From assembly GCA_027604185.1 (NCBI GenBank), contig JADGKB010000049.1, positions 37,174 through 101,173 of the forward strand: a stretch of DNA of 64,000 bases. The letters are read 5' to 3'. The position numbers and the translations under genes were made by a program. This DNA is from Boothiomyces macroporosus (Eukaryota; Chytridiomycota; Chytridiomycetes; Rhizophydiales; Terramycetaceae). How positions within the stretch are numbered: position 1 is the stretch's first letter; each line of letters opens with the position of its first letter. Under the pieces are notes generated by a model. The model saw only the letters and a program-made list of their open reading frames with translations. It did no database searches and was not told the DNA's origin. Shown piece after piece: positions 47,629-58,226 of this stretch.

Positions 47629-50159
47629 ATGAAAATTCTGAATCTGATATGCGTAATTACATTTGTGCAGTGTAATTACAACGATTCAATGTTCTGGGTG
47701 AATAGACCGAACTTGTACTTTGGAACCAGAACCAGAGCCCCTGAGACATTGTTGAACGGGTTGATGTGGTTTGGAGTGAACGAAATTGGTGAACGTGCCT
47801 GGGAAAGTATCTTCACAGACTCACTTAGATGTACGGCATACCTGCGAACAGGACGAAACCTTATCAGGATACGCCTGGAATAAGCATAATGGGTTGGACT
47901 ATGGATCACAGATTATTAAGGACAACCGGTACAATGTTGCGATAAAGACTGAATTTATCAAAGTAGCGGGTGCTGGTGGTAGTTTAATCGTAATATAGGG
48001 GCGGACTGGGCTGTTCGTATTACTGGGGAGCCGCTGGATGCTGAAAAGTGTAAGTGATTATTGAAAAAGCATCTGATATTTCTTTGATATACTATCTTGG
48101 ATTGGACGGCAATGACGGAGAGCTTCGAGTAGCTTCGAATGATGAAGATTCGGTCAAGATTCTTGGTGATGCAAGCTATTTAAAGAATTTCAAATTCCTG
48201 GTAAACGACCGTGCTAACACCCACCCATCTTCAGCAGTAACTGAGTGCTTAATTATAGGTATCAACATTCTAATCTTAGAAAATCAATGTTGCCAGATAC
48301 AAGATAGACGGAGGAAACGTGTGGCAAGTCAAAGACCTGGTTGTCTCGAATATCGTCCAAGTCGCCCAGAGGATAAACAATCTCAATACTTCTCCAGCGG
48401 AATTATTCAAGATGGATGATCCCGAGGCAGCCAATCCAAACTTGATTGTGGTTCAACACATGCTGACTGCACCATTCGGTTTATCATGATTAACAAAGTT
48501 GTTGAATATGCTTTAATCACTCAAGACAATAGCGGAGAAATATATTTTGGGGAATCGCTTTCTAAATTGCTGGAAATATACGAATCAAAGTTCGACAATG
48601 AATTTGAAAATGTATTTGAGTTGGCAAAGAAAGGATATGACGAGTCACAAGTACAATTTGGAAAGATGTTACTAGGAAATATGCTAGGAGGGCTTGGTTA
48701 TTTCTATGGCAGTGGGATAGTAGACAATAGTCCTGAAATCGAAGAAGATTTGGAAAACTCTGATTATTTTGAAGGTGATGTTGATGACCAGGAGAAGGAA
48801 GTCTATGGTCCAGCTCTTACTGCACCTTACAAGTTATTTACCGGAGTGCCAAGCAGGCCATTTTTTCCTCGTGGTTTTTTGTGGGATTCTGGATTTGACC
48901 AACTCTTGATTTCCGAGTTTAATGCCGAAATAAGGTTCACTTTCCTCTAATTCAGTATGGACATTATGAATCATTGGGCAAATTTGATTGATGATAATGG
49001 ATGGGTTGCCAGGGAGCAAATTTTGGGGGATGAAGCTAGGAGCAAAGTTCCCAAGGAATTTCAAACACAATATACATATTATGCAAACCCGCCTACTATG
49101 GTTGGTGGATTGAGAAAAATTTTGGAAATTATGAAGAAGCCTTTCATAATAAGTACACCATATATAATCTTTAGATTCAGATGGTTCGCAAAGGGCAAAG
49201 ATAGATGGAATTCAATTTCTCAATGAGGTTTATCCAAAATTCAAGTCTCAGTACGAGTGGTTCAAATCTACCCAAATAGGAGAATACTCTGACTGGTACA
49301 TGTATTTGATATAGGGATTACAAAACTCCTGTGGATATTGGATTCAAATGGAGAGGGAGAAAAGACTCGCACATTCTTACAAGTGGTAAGCTTTTATTAA
49401 TTAGGACTCGATGATTACCCAAGGTCAACTATTCCACACTCTGGAGATTTGCATCTGGATTTATTGTCATGGATGATCTGGTTTGCCAAAACTTTGAAAG
49501 AGATTGCTTTTGAGCTTGACCTAACTGGTGACTCTCAAAGGTTCAAACTTGAAGAACAAAAAATGATGCAAGTTTTGGAAGAACTACACTGGGATGAAAC
49601 AACTAAGCAATTTTGCGATGTCAGTTTTAAAAGCAATGGTAAATCAATTTTCAACCAGGTGAATTCTATCATGTACACCACAAGGGATATGTTTCGATTT
49701 TGCCTTTAGCCTTAGGGTTACTTCCAAGTGATTCAACGAAGCTTGGCAAAACTTTGGAATTACTGTACAATTCAAATGAACTCTGGTCCCCTTTCGGCTT
49801 ATGCTCCCTTTCTAAATCGGATGAACTTTTTGGTCAAGGAGGTAGATTAGCGTTTATATAGAAAACTATTGGAGAGGTCCTATCTGGGTAAACATAAACT
49901 ATTTGGTACTACAATCATTGTACCAAAATTATATTCACACCCCTGGACCGTACCAACAAAAAGCTACCAAAATTTACAGTGAGCTACGGGAAAATCTTAT
50001 TAATAATGTGTACGTTCAATATTTGAAGACGGGTTATGTTTGGGAACAGGTAAGAACATATTGATAAAGTATTCGTGTTTGGATGGTGTTGGTCAGCGTT
50101 CTCGTCCATTTACTGGTTGGACATCTTTGGTACTGTTAGCGATGTCTGAGAAATATTAA
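47629..50159 (+). CDS. GCS1: Mannosyl-oligosaccharide glucosidase (glucosidase I, GH63)
   Basis: A signal peptide (MKILNLICVITFVQC) then about 740 residues in roughly 13 exons. Diagnostic blocks match human MOGS: NRPNLYFGTRTRAPETLL, RHTCEQDE, FFPRGFLWDSGFDQLL, REQILGDEARSKVP, FKWRGRKDS, SGLDDYPRS, WSPFGL, NYWRGPIWVNINYL and FTGWTSLVLLAM. The acidic residues in FLWDSGF and in YVWEQ are the expected catalytic region. The enzyme trims the terminal glucose from N-glycans in the ER. Introns are 19-26 nt, except 48237-48279 (43 nt), which looks like two abutting units. There is no transmembrane anchor beyond the signal, unlike the human type II protein. Confidence 0.92.
48237..48279 (+). other. 43-nt intron made of two abutting intron-like units
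   Basis: GTAACT...AATTATAG (22 nt, 48237-48258) is followed directly by GTATCA...TAATCTTAG (21 nt, 48259-48279). Excising all 43 nt joins PSSA to KINVARYKIDGG in frame; leaving the second unit meets a TAA. Confidence 0.55.
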
Positions 50160-50247
50160 TGAATAAAGGTTTCTTCGTTTATTATGTGCCGTTCGTTCAA
50201 GACGTTAATGTGGAATTTCTTGACACGGATTTTTCAACGCGTAAATA

Positions 50248-51735
50248 ATGTCAGCAACAGCAGACTTTCTACATGCCTTTGAAGCGGAAAGGATCATCGA
50301 ATCTCTCCAGAACTTTACGTTAAATGATGTTGGATCACTTAAATGGCTTCAACAGCATGAAAAGATGGAACGGTTAAACTTTCAGGTTTATCCCTACTGA
50401 CAGCAGGCCCATAAAAACTTGGTGGATCAAAACGAAGAATATATTTCAGAGCTATTCATTACATTTCAAAAGGTGATTACAAAGTAACACAGATTGATCA
50501 TGTCATCCATGATCTGTATTTGATCAACTCCTGGAAAAAGAAAGTGTTTCCTTCATTGGAAAAGTCGCTGGTGAATGCCAATAGTTTGACTGCATATTTT
50601 CTTGTAATTAATGACCTAACTGTAGCTATTTCATGAAGCAACAGTACTAAATTTGCTACAAGTCTTGCTTTTTCATCCTTTAGCTGTAAAAACAGCAGGT
50701 GATGGGCTATTAGACTTGCTGAATTTAGTTTCAGAAAAGTTGATTGGACTGGTTTCATGGTAATTTGAAGTTCATAAAGGAAACATGAAAAGCCAAGTAC
50801 AGAGATAAAAGAGCTAATGAACCAAACCGATTTAGAAGTAATCACACCCTTATAATAGCAATTCAGGGCATCGATCGTTGAAATGGAATTTGAAATGTCA
50901 ATTAATTGCTTGGGGATCTTTCGGACAATTTCGGACCAGATTAATGATTTTTCGATTACAACCCTAAAGTACACTTTGATCACGAAAGATAAGAATTTAA
51001 TTAATTAGATAAATATTCCATGCGTTTTAGTTCATATCCTTGAGAATTCGCCTTGGATACGAAATGCCAAAGTACTGGAACGCTTCGAGAACGGGACTTG
51101 GAAAAAAATCGATAACGAAGACCTTGCATTAATAACAAAAGCAGAAGGACAAGTATCGCAATTTTAACAAAGATCTGGCTTGCTCTTATGAACTTACTTT
51201 TGGAGCCTGTTTGTAGGAAAAACTATTCTCTTAGCAAAAGAAACAAAGAAGTTCTCTTAAATTTGAAATCATTCATCTCTGAAGAGGTTGTTGACCAATT
51301 GCCACCTTTGGTCGATTTGCAGAGGTATCTAGAAGAGCTTTTAATATTGGATGTTCCGGAAATTTCAACTGTTGCTTTAGGAATCGAACCAGTAACAGAA
51401 AACTAAATATAGATATCTGAATTGGAAACCAAAATTTTAGCTGCTGACTTATCAGAAGTCATTCAACAACAGAACAAGGCCTTGATGAACATTACAGAAG
51501 AACAAAAATCATACATTATCAACAGAATGAGCAAAATTTACGATTTGGAAAAAATAGATACTTTATTAGAAGAAAGTCCAATATGTAGCAATTGTGGTGA
51601 CCAAGCTACGCAGCGATGTTCTTTGTGTAAGAATGAGTGGTATTGCGGGTAAATTCATTTAAATATAGGCGAAAGTGCCAAGTGTCTGCCTGGAAAAAGC
51701 ACAAACCACTGTGTGAACTAATTTCGAAAAATTAA
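50248..51735 (+). CDS. ZMYND10: ZMYND10, axonemal dynein assembly factor
   Basis: About 450 residues in several exons. The N-terminus (LKWLQQHEKMERLNFQA) and the WKKKVFP region match human ZMYND10 (WNQQHENLEKLNMQA, WKQKVFP). The C-terminus is a MYND zinc finger: CSNCGDQATQRCSLCKNEWYC followed, after a 20-nt intron, by RKCQVSAWKKHKPLC. ZMYND10 (DNAAF7) works with chaperones to pre-assemble dynein arms in the cytosol, so the flagellum should be motile. The first intron has a CAG-CAG double acceptor; homology favours the downstream one. An open minus-strand frame across 50498-50983 is a shadow of this gene. Confidence 0.9.
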
Positions 51736-51820
51736 CAAAACTGGTTTTTATACAAAATAAATTCAAAATATCTTATGGAGTAACTGTCTCCATTTTAAAG
51801 GGACTTTGTTAGTTCAATGT

Positions 51821-54800
51821 TTACCCAGAGTAAAATCCATTTTTCGTCATCCATTTTGACTTTGATAAATCGCTGTTTTCATCACTGTCCGATAATGAAA
51901 TCATCTGCGACAAAAACTTCTTTCCATATGTATGATAAAATTTATCGTCCTTATGTCAGCTGAAATTACCTTCTGCAAGTCTTCTCTGAGTTTTGACAAT
52001 TGTTGAGCAGTAGATGATTTCTTCTGGCAGGAATAGTTAAATGTGCGCGTTTCGGTTGAGCAGGTGTATGAAGCTTCATAGCTGTAATTTCTCCTTGCAT
52101 TCAACTTAATAAAATTTGGTTGACGTAACTTTCTGCTAGCCAACAGCGCCATTTGCCAGTCATTGCGATATTGATTGGATTGTCTTTCAATTTTTTGACT
52201 TTTACATACTTCTTTTCCTTTCATATAATTCAAATGTTCAAGTTGATTTTCGTATTCTAATTGGGACAATCTAGTTTGCGCAAGATTTGTTCCCCACAAG
52301 AACGAATCCAAATATGTTTCTGAGGTAGCATAGTTTGAGGATAAAAGTGCAAGGGTCATATTTCGTGATGGGAAAGGGGCGCATTTTCCATTATATGTAA
52401 CAAGCTTGTTAATAGAATTCTACCTGATTAAGAATATCTAAACACTTGAAACAATCTAATTCAATCCCTTTCAAAAGATACGTATTTTTAGAATCCATTA
52501 TCTCTCTAATATTAGGTTGAATTTTAATGTTTTTCATCTCAGCAGTAAGAGGGTAGTCACTCCTACTGCAATATTTTCGAGAGGTTTCCAGAATTTTAAT
52601 ATTTTTGTTATTCTCACTATATTCAGAAAGATTGTACTGTTCCAATCCTTTCAGTAACATCCGAATGTTCCCATTTTCCCTTCCTTCAAACAGGAAAATT
52701 CTGTTATTTTCATCAAAAACTTGATAAGTGAGTAACAGGTCTGTTTGCTGCACCTGTTCAACAGATAGTGTATGCAACTTCAAACTTAGATTAGCTTCTT
52801 CCAAATTGGATGATTTCAAGTTAAGCTCATTTGCATTTATCTCTGTATGTAGAGCAACAATTTTTTCTGCAGCTTTAATATCATGCGATCTAATATCAGG
52901 TAACTTGTTACGGGAGGACAATAACCACATATTCAAATTGAATTATGTTTTGTTCTTCAATACGAGGTAAAGGAAATTTTAATTGACAGGAAATTGACAG
53001 TTCAGCTGATGACCCCAACCAATTTCCTTGTTGAATGGAATTAGAGTGGTAGATTGTGGCAGAAGGTAATACTGATGTTGTCAATTGTAATTCCTGGCAT
53101 CCCTCTAGCAAGTTAGACAGATCTAAAGTTAAAATTCATTAACCAAATTTCGAACATCCAAACGGAGACTTTGGATTCAAATCTGTTTGAATTCGCCCTG
53201 ACTCTAAAAATTCTAAAATTAGCTTGGTAATACTTTCTAATTCATTTTCAGAATCTCGAACTGTACGGAAATCTCGATCATGCACCTATTGTTAGATAAG
53301 TAGCACTTCTATCTCAAATAATTCGTTCCGAATATAGTCAACCAGTGAGGAAGATGGAATTAATCCAAGTAGAACAATATGCTTTGAATTGAATTCAATC
53401 ACTCTTCGATGCGAATCCTCATTAATAGCGAAATGGTAGAAGCTGTCTGAACCGAACCGAAATTTGGTATACCTTTGATTAAAGTCACTAATACACAGGC
53501 ATGCAATTTTCTTCCAAGATTGAATATGAAACTGGGAAATTAGGCATAGCGTTGGTTGATTCAATTGTTATAACCATCGGGTTTAAGCTAGTTCAATATA
53601 AAAATACATTTTTGATTGCTCCTCTGAAAGAAGTGGTGAGTCTAACTTAATGCTTACCGTCAAAGATGGCAAAAACTCAAATTTTTTTGGAAAACTAACT
53701 GTTAATTAACTATTGCCTTTTGATAATTTCTAATTCGTCGAAAAATAGCATTCCCAGATCTACTTTTGTTTTTTCAATTTGTACATGAATATTTTCTCCT
53801 TTTTTTCTCTCTATTAGGATATTATCTTGTAGCTTTTCTACAGGAAAGTCGTTATTTTTTTGACTGGTACTACTTTGAAAGATTTTCTCCCAATTAGATT
53901 TTGTTTTTCCAGATGGTGGTGTGCTACTCCAAGTTATTCTCGAATCACACTCATCTACTATAGGCAAATGTTCCTTTATCGATTTTTTCTTTGAAAGTCC
54001 ATCACTTTGACCAGAGTTTATTTTCTTGTCAACTTTAGCGGATGGTCTCACATCGTGCTTTGATGTTTTCCTTTTATCTTGTTTCTCCATTTGCCGGGCA
54101 TCTTGTTTCTTTTTGTCTATTTTAGCAGATTGCAGTATTTTTTGAGGGTGAACATGGTGGTGTGGACTTGGTGGAGTTTTTGGTCTAACAGCGTCCATAA
54201 GATTGGAGAAGGAAGATGATCTTGATTGAATCATCCCACTTTTTATTAATGCTGGGTCAATGTGCTTTTCTGGATGATTATAGTGATGTGGGTGTGGTGA
54301 TACTCTTCCAGCACTTGATAATGCTGAAGATCTCCTAGATAGCACTGGAGACGCTGATCCAGGACGTTTCTTACTGCTTGCTGCCTCTGTGGAGAATTTC
54401 TTTTCATCAAATGAGCTAGTTCGTGGTAAAGTTGCCCCGCCTTGAAGGTAAGCTTCCAGTAAATCAATGTTTGTATCTGTTTTGGGGGATTTCATACTTC
54501 TGGAAGTACTTGCATTACCTTTTTGGATTGTCGTTCCAATTGTTTTCTTTTTCATTTGTATTTGGAGTTTATTGGTTAGTCCAGTGTTTGCAAGCGACAT
54601 TTTGAGGTTTTTCTTTTCTTGTTTTTTACCACTATCACCAGTAGATTGTGCTGTATCTTTGGAGTTATTTGCTTCTTGTATTTTATTTTTGATGATCACT
54701 TTTCGCTTGATATCTTTCAATATTGAAGACACCTCCCAAATGATAAATTCTGATGGTTTTTGATACAGGTTCATTAATAGTTCCTAAATTTAAATTTTGT

Positions 54801-55086
54801 GTACTGCATTGACATGTACATCGTGAGTAATTGTCCAAATTGCTTCGCCTGGTGTCAAAATATCCGTCTTCCCTTCTATATTTCCAGCTATAGTATAGGT
54901 AATATAGTATTTTTTTTGACTATCATTTGCATGGTGTGGGGTGTTATGTTCACCTTTTGCTAGATCCAGCAGGTGATATTCAAAGCTGATTGTAAGACGA
55001 ATGTGATTGTCAGGCAAGGATAAGCTGTGCCATTGAGTAATGTAATTGTCAGTTAGAGGTGCAGGTATTTTATTGATGATTGTCAT
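51821..55086 (-). CDS. CFAP92-like (DUF4550) probable ciliary protein
   Basis: A long minus-strand gene read from ATG 55086 to TAA 51821-51823. The N-terminal part (YYITYTIAGNIEGK, TPGEAIWTITHDVHVN) joins across a 21-nt intron to ELLMNLYQKPSEFIIWE, then a Lys/Ser/His-rich disordered region (54700-53720). Further folded segments follow (LLLTYQVFDENNRIFLFEG, MDSKNTYLLKGIELD), and the tail DDKFYHTYGKKFLSQM appears after removing a 20-nt intron. The beta-rich start and its order resemble DUF4550/CFAP92 (KIAA1257), found in flagellated organisms, but I hold this match only moderately. Several exon joins in 52360-53700 are unresolved. Confidence 0.5.
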
Positions 55087-55312
55087 ATCTTTTAAAAAAA
55101 AGACAGCTGACGTATAACAATGCAAAATATATATCTTGAAAATATTAACATAGATGTATTTAGTTTGTTATTAGCTATTAGGTATTAGCATCATGCCTAT
55201 ACTAATTGCAGTGATTCATGGTATGTATTACATAGATTGGATCGGACTATCAAGTAGATCAGATTTTTAGCAATCCAGTGATATTAAATCTTGTTTTTCA
55301 AAATGGAATTTA

Positions 55313-56042
55313 ATGGGAAAAACTCATCTTGACCACAAGTCCCTCAGAAAAAAATGGAAATTGAAAGGAATGCAGCGACTGGCTTGGTTCTGCCAGATGT
55401 GCGAGAAGCAATGCAGAGGTAAATGACTATTCACCTTTGACGAACATGGATTCAAGAGTCATTGCAGTTCAGAAAGTCACCAGCGACAAATGGCTCTGTT
55501 TGCAGAGAATAAAGAATTATTTCTGGAAAAACATTCGACGGATTTCCACAATAGTTTCATGCAGATGCTTGGCTCGAGATACAAGAACGGAATGCATTCT
55601 GCAAAGGCGATTTACGAAGATTTCATTTCTGACCCTTTTCATGTACATTTAAACTCTACTCGCTGGACATCCTTCACCGCATATGTGAAATATTTAGGAA
55701 AGGAAGGGTTTGCAAAGGTAGAAGAGACCGATGGGGGATGGATGATCCAATATATCGATCGAACAGGAATTTTGGATAAACAGAAATCTGCGCAAAAGAA
55801 AGGTAATGAATGTTAACAACAGCAATAGTCGAAAAGACTGATGAGGAGCGAGAGCGTATCTTGATCCAAGAACAGCTGAACGCCGCCAAGAAGCCAGATG
55901 AGCCAAAGCAAGTACGCTGAATTTCACATAGGTATTTACAGAGCTTAAGAGGGAAGACGATAAACCAATCAAACTGGCTCTCAAACCCATGCAGCCAAAG
56001 CTCATCAAGCCAAAGAAGCTAAGTTCTCTGTTGAAAAAATAA
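55313..56042 (+). CDS. KIN17: KIN17 (Rts2) nucleic-acid-binding protein, short form
   Basis: About 222 residues from ATG 55313. It has the KIN17 zinc finger (WFCQMCEKQC, then DEHGFKSHC...ESH) and winged-helix-like region (FHVHLNSTRW, YIQYIDR), ending with VFTELKREDD. It stops after a Lys-rich tail, so it lacks the C-terminal SH3/KOW-like domain of human KIN17 (393 residues). The zinc finger is intact only if a 21-nt segment at 55419-55439 is removed; this begins GT but ends TTG, not AG. Two further 20-nt introns are standard. KIN17 acts in pre-mRNA processing and the DNA damage response. Confidence 0.88.
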
Positions 56043-56060
56043 ATTACTTTTTAAAATCTA

Positions 56061-56395
56061 ATGGCGCGAGTGCAATTGTATTACTCGTCAGTTCCAGGAT
56101 CACTCAAATTAAGACAGGATCAAACCAGGATTGAAAGTATCTGATTACTGATTAGATTTACTCTCGGCGCTCAAAGTTGAATATGAGTTGTTGGACGTCG
56201 CGGCAAAGTAAGTTAATGCTTACAGTAGTGAAGAAGCAAAGAACTTTATGCAGCAGGCATCCGGCAAGAAGATGCTTCCTCAAATATTTGTGGATGGAAA
56301 GTTTAAAGGGTTCCGAGAAGAGATTGGTATATTACAATTAACTGAAAGACGAAGCAAACGAAAATGGCGAAGCTATGGCTTGGTTGGGGCTATAA
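56061..56395 (+). CDS. SH3BGRL-like thioredoxin-fold protein
   Basis: Four exons with introns 56137-56155, 56208-56228 (or to 56225) and 56327-56348 encode about 91 residues: VQLYYSSVPGSLKLRQ, LDVAANEEAKNFMQ, LPQIFVDGKFKGF and AMAWLGL. This is the SH3BGR-like glutaredoxin-fold family (human SH3BGRL: DIAANEENRKWM, LPPQIF, FLGL). The CxxC active site of true glutaredoxins is absent, so it is probably a binding adaptor, not a redox enzyme. The second intron has a CAG-TAG double acceptor, giving NEEA or NSEEA. Its stop is 3 bp from the stop of BRF1. Confidence 0.8.
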
Positions 56396-56398
56396 ATA

Positions 56399-57853
56399 TT
56401 ATTCATTAAGCTAGTATTAATCATGATTACTAAATCATTCAATACTTCATAGTTGATTTTTTTCGACATTTGCGGTTTGGAATCAACGAGTTTCTTTGCT
56501 GATTCTAAAGCAGTTTTCCCTTTTAATGAGTCTGGATCTTTTTTCACTCTCTGCGGTTAGTTAGTTGTACCTTTCTCTGCTCAGTCTTTCTTGGTTTTGG
56601 CCCTTCTTGCTCCTTTTTAACAATCCAGTCTTGATTTTCTGCAGTCCACAGCTCTCTTTTAAATTCCATTTCATCATCAGACATTGCGAGAGCATTTTCT
56701 ACTTCGGGATCATCATCCAAGTCAGATAAGCTTTCTTCCATTGGTTGGAAATTGAAATTAGTGAAATTCGAGCTTTCAATGTACTGTGTAGTTTCTTGCA
56801 ATAGCTCATCAACATCTTCCAAATCTTCCAATTCTTCTTTATGTTAGTTTAGAGTACCTTCTTGCTTTCCGTGTTTTCTTTTTTGATTTCTAAAAGAAGG
56901 GGGATCTGCGGATTGTTCCAACATGATCGACTCAAAGTTCGTCTTTGATAATTTACCAGAATCTGTCTGTTGGAATTCTTTCAGTCTCTTTCGTAGAGTG
57001 CCTTCACATATTTTTACTACCAACACAATTTCCCTCGGAGTTCGAACATATCCGTTCATTCTAGCTGCAATGAATAGGGCTTAATTAGAGTTATCTACCT
57101 GCAGCGCATATCCCAGAAGGTCTTCTTCCGGTAGTCATCCAATCTCTACTCATACGTTGAGCCACCCTGTTCGCATCATTACACACTTTTTTGGTATCTT
57201 CCCCAAAATCCAGCTTATCGGTAAATCTGGCCATGTATAGGGACGGATCTACCAATGGCATAGTAGAATTCCCACGATCTCCAAGAAAGATGTTTCTTAA
57301 CTGCAAGAACACAGTTCCAATTTGATATACATTCGTAGAAAAGGCATCTGCAAAATCAATCATCATGTGCGATGTTTTTTCCATTCTGCAAGTAATATAA
57401 CAGCATGCTGCCACTACGCAGTTTGATTTTCTTCCTTTTGTGTATCTCGCAGTAAGTCTAATTTAGAGCAAAATGTACGCAACGTCGAATACTCTCTTTG
57501 CTTTTTCTATTAGGTTGGGCCCCATGTTGATCCCTTGCATGTTGCCTGCTCTTTCTATCGCTGCATGTCCCTTTTCTCTGGTAACTTCAGAGGATTCTTG
57601 ATTATTTCTAATTCCGCTGTTTCCATTAAATGGGTTTTTGGATTTTGCTCTTGCTTCCTGTTAGTACTAGCTAACCTTGACCAGCTTTGACATTAAAACC
57701 ATCCGCAATTGCAGCTCCTTTGCTGGTTTCTGAGAATCCTACTTCTGTCACCATCGCATCCTGTTCCAATACATGTCCACATTGAATGCAGACCAAGTGT
57801 CCCATAGTGTTGTCATATTCAGTCTCTGTAGAGTCACAAGTTGGACACTTCAT
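56399..57853 (-). CDS. BRF1: TFIIIB subunit BRF1
   Basis: Read from ATG 57853. It begins with a TFIIB-type zinc ribbon (Cys3, Cys6, Cys22, Cys25: MKCPTCDS, VCIQCGHVLEQD), followed by cyclin folds (AACCYITCRME, SRDWMTTGRRPSGICAA, VVKICEGTLRKRLKEF). An acidic region then leads to the Brf1 homology block (SDDEMEFKRELWTAENQDW) that binds TBP, and an ALE...KINYEVLNDLL end. The final 20-nt intron (56411-56430) moves the stop to 56399-56401. BRF1 places RNA polymerase III at tRNA and 5S genes. Other introns are short, in keeping with the window. Confidence 0.9.
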
Positions 57854-57902
57854 TTTTTTTCAAACTTTTTAAAAGCTTCAATGCGAATGGGGGGTTTCAA
57901 TA

Positions 57903-58098
57903 ATAGTTTATCCATCGTGTAAAAGTAGAAAGATAGTTTATCCATCGTGTAGCAAATCTTATTAGAATAGTTTATCCACTGAGAATAATAGCGATATGTG
58001 GGAAAGATATGGTCATGGAAATATCAGTTAGCTCTCTCTAAGGGTATTAACCCTAACACTCTCTTTCAAGGGTATTAATTCTACCTGTCTCTTTCAAG
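57903..58098 (+). promoter_or_regulatory. Repeat-rich region upstream of ribonucleotide reductase
   Basis: Within the 373-bp gap between divergent BRF1 and RNR, ATAGTTTATCCATCGTGTA occurs at 57903 and again near 57933, with a partial third copy (ATAGTTTATCCA) at 57967. Further on, AAGGGTATTAA occurs at 58040-58050 and 58068-58078, and CTCTTTCAAGG at 58061 and 58089. These look like repeated transcription-factor sites of a shared promoter. No MCB (ACGCGT) site was seen. Confidence 0.55.
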
Positions 58099-58226
58099 GA
58101 TCCCTTTTTGTGTCAACTCACTAGGAATCAAAAAAAATTTCCGCATAAATTGCACACAGATTTCCCGTCGGACATTTAAACCCAACGTCTGGACAATTTC
58201 TTTACTAATCTGTTTCTAATCTAAAA

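Noticed and set aside
50498..50983. 161-codon open frame on the minus strand
   Set aside because: Antisense shadow of ZMYND10 exons; the plus strand shows clear homology.
58041..58060. Telomere-like TTAACCCTAA
   Set aside because: A single short match inside a promoter with other repeats; no array of telomere units.
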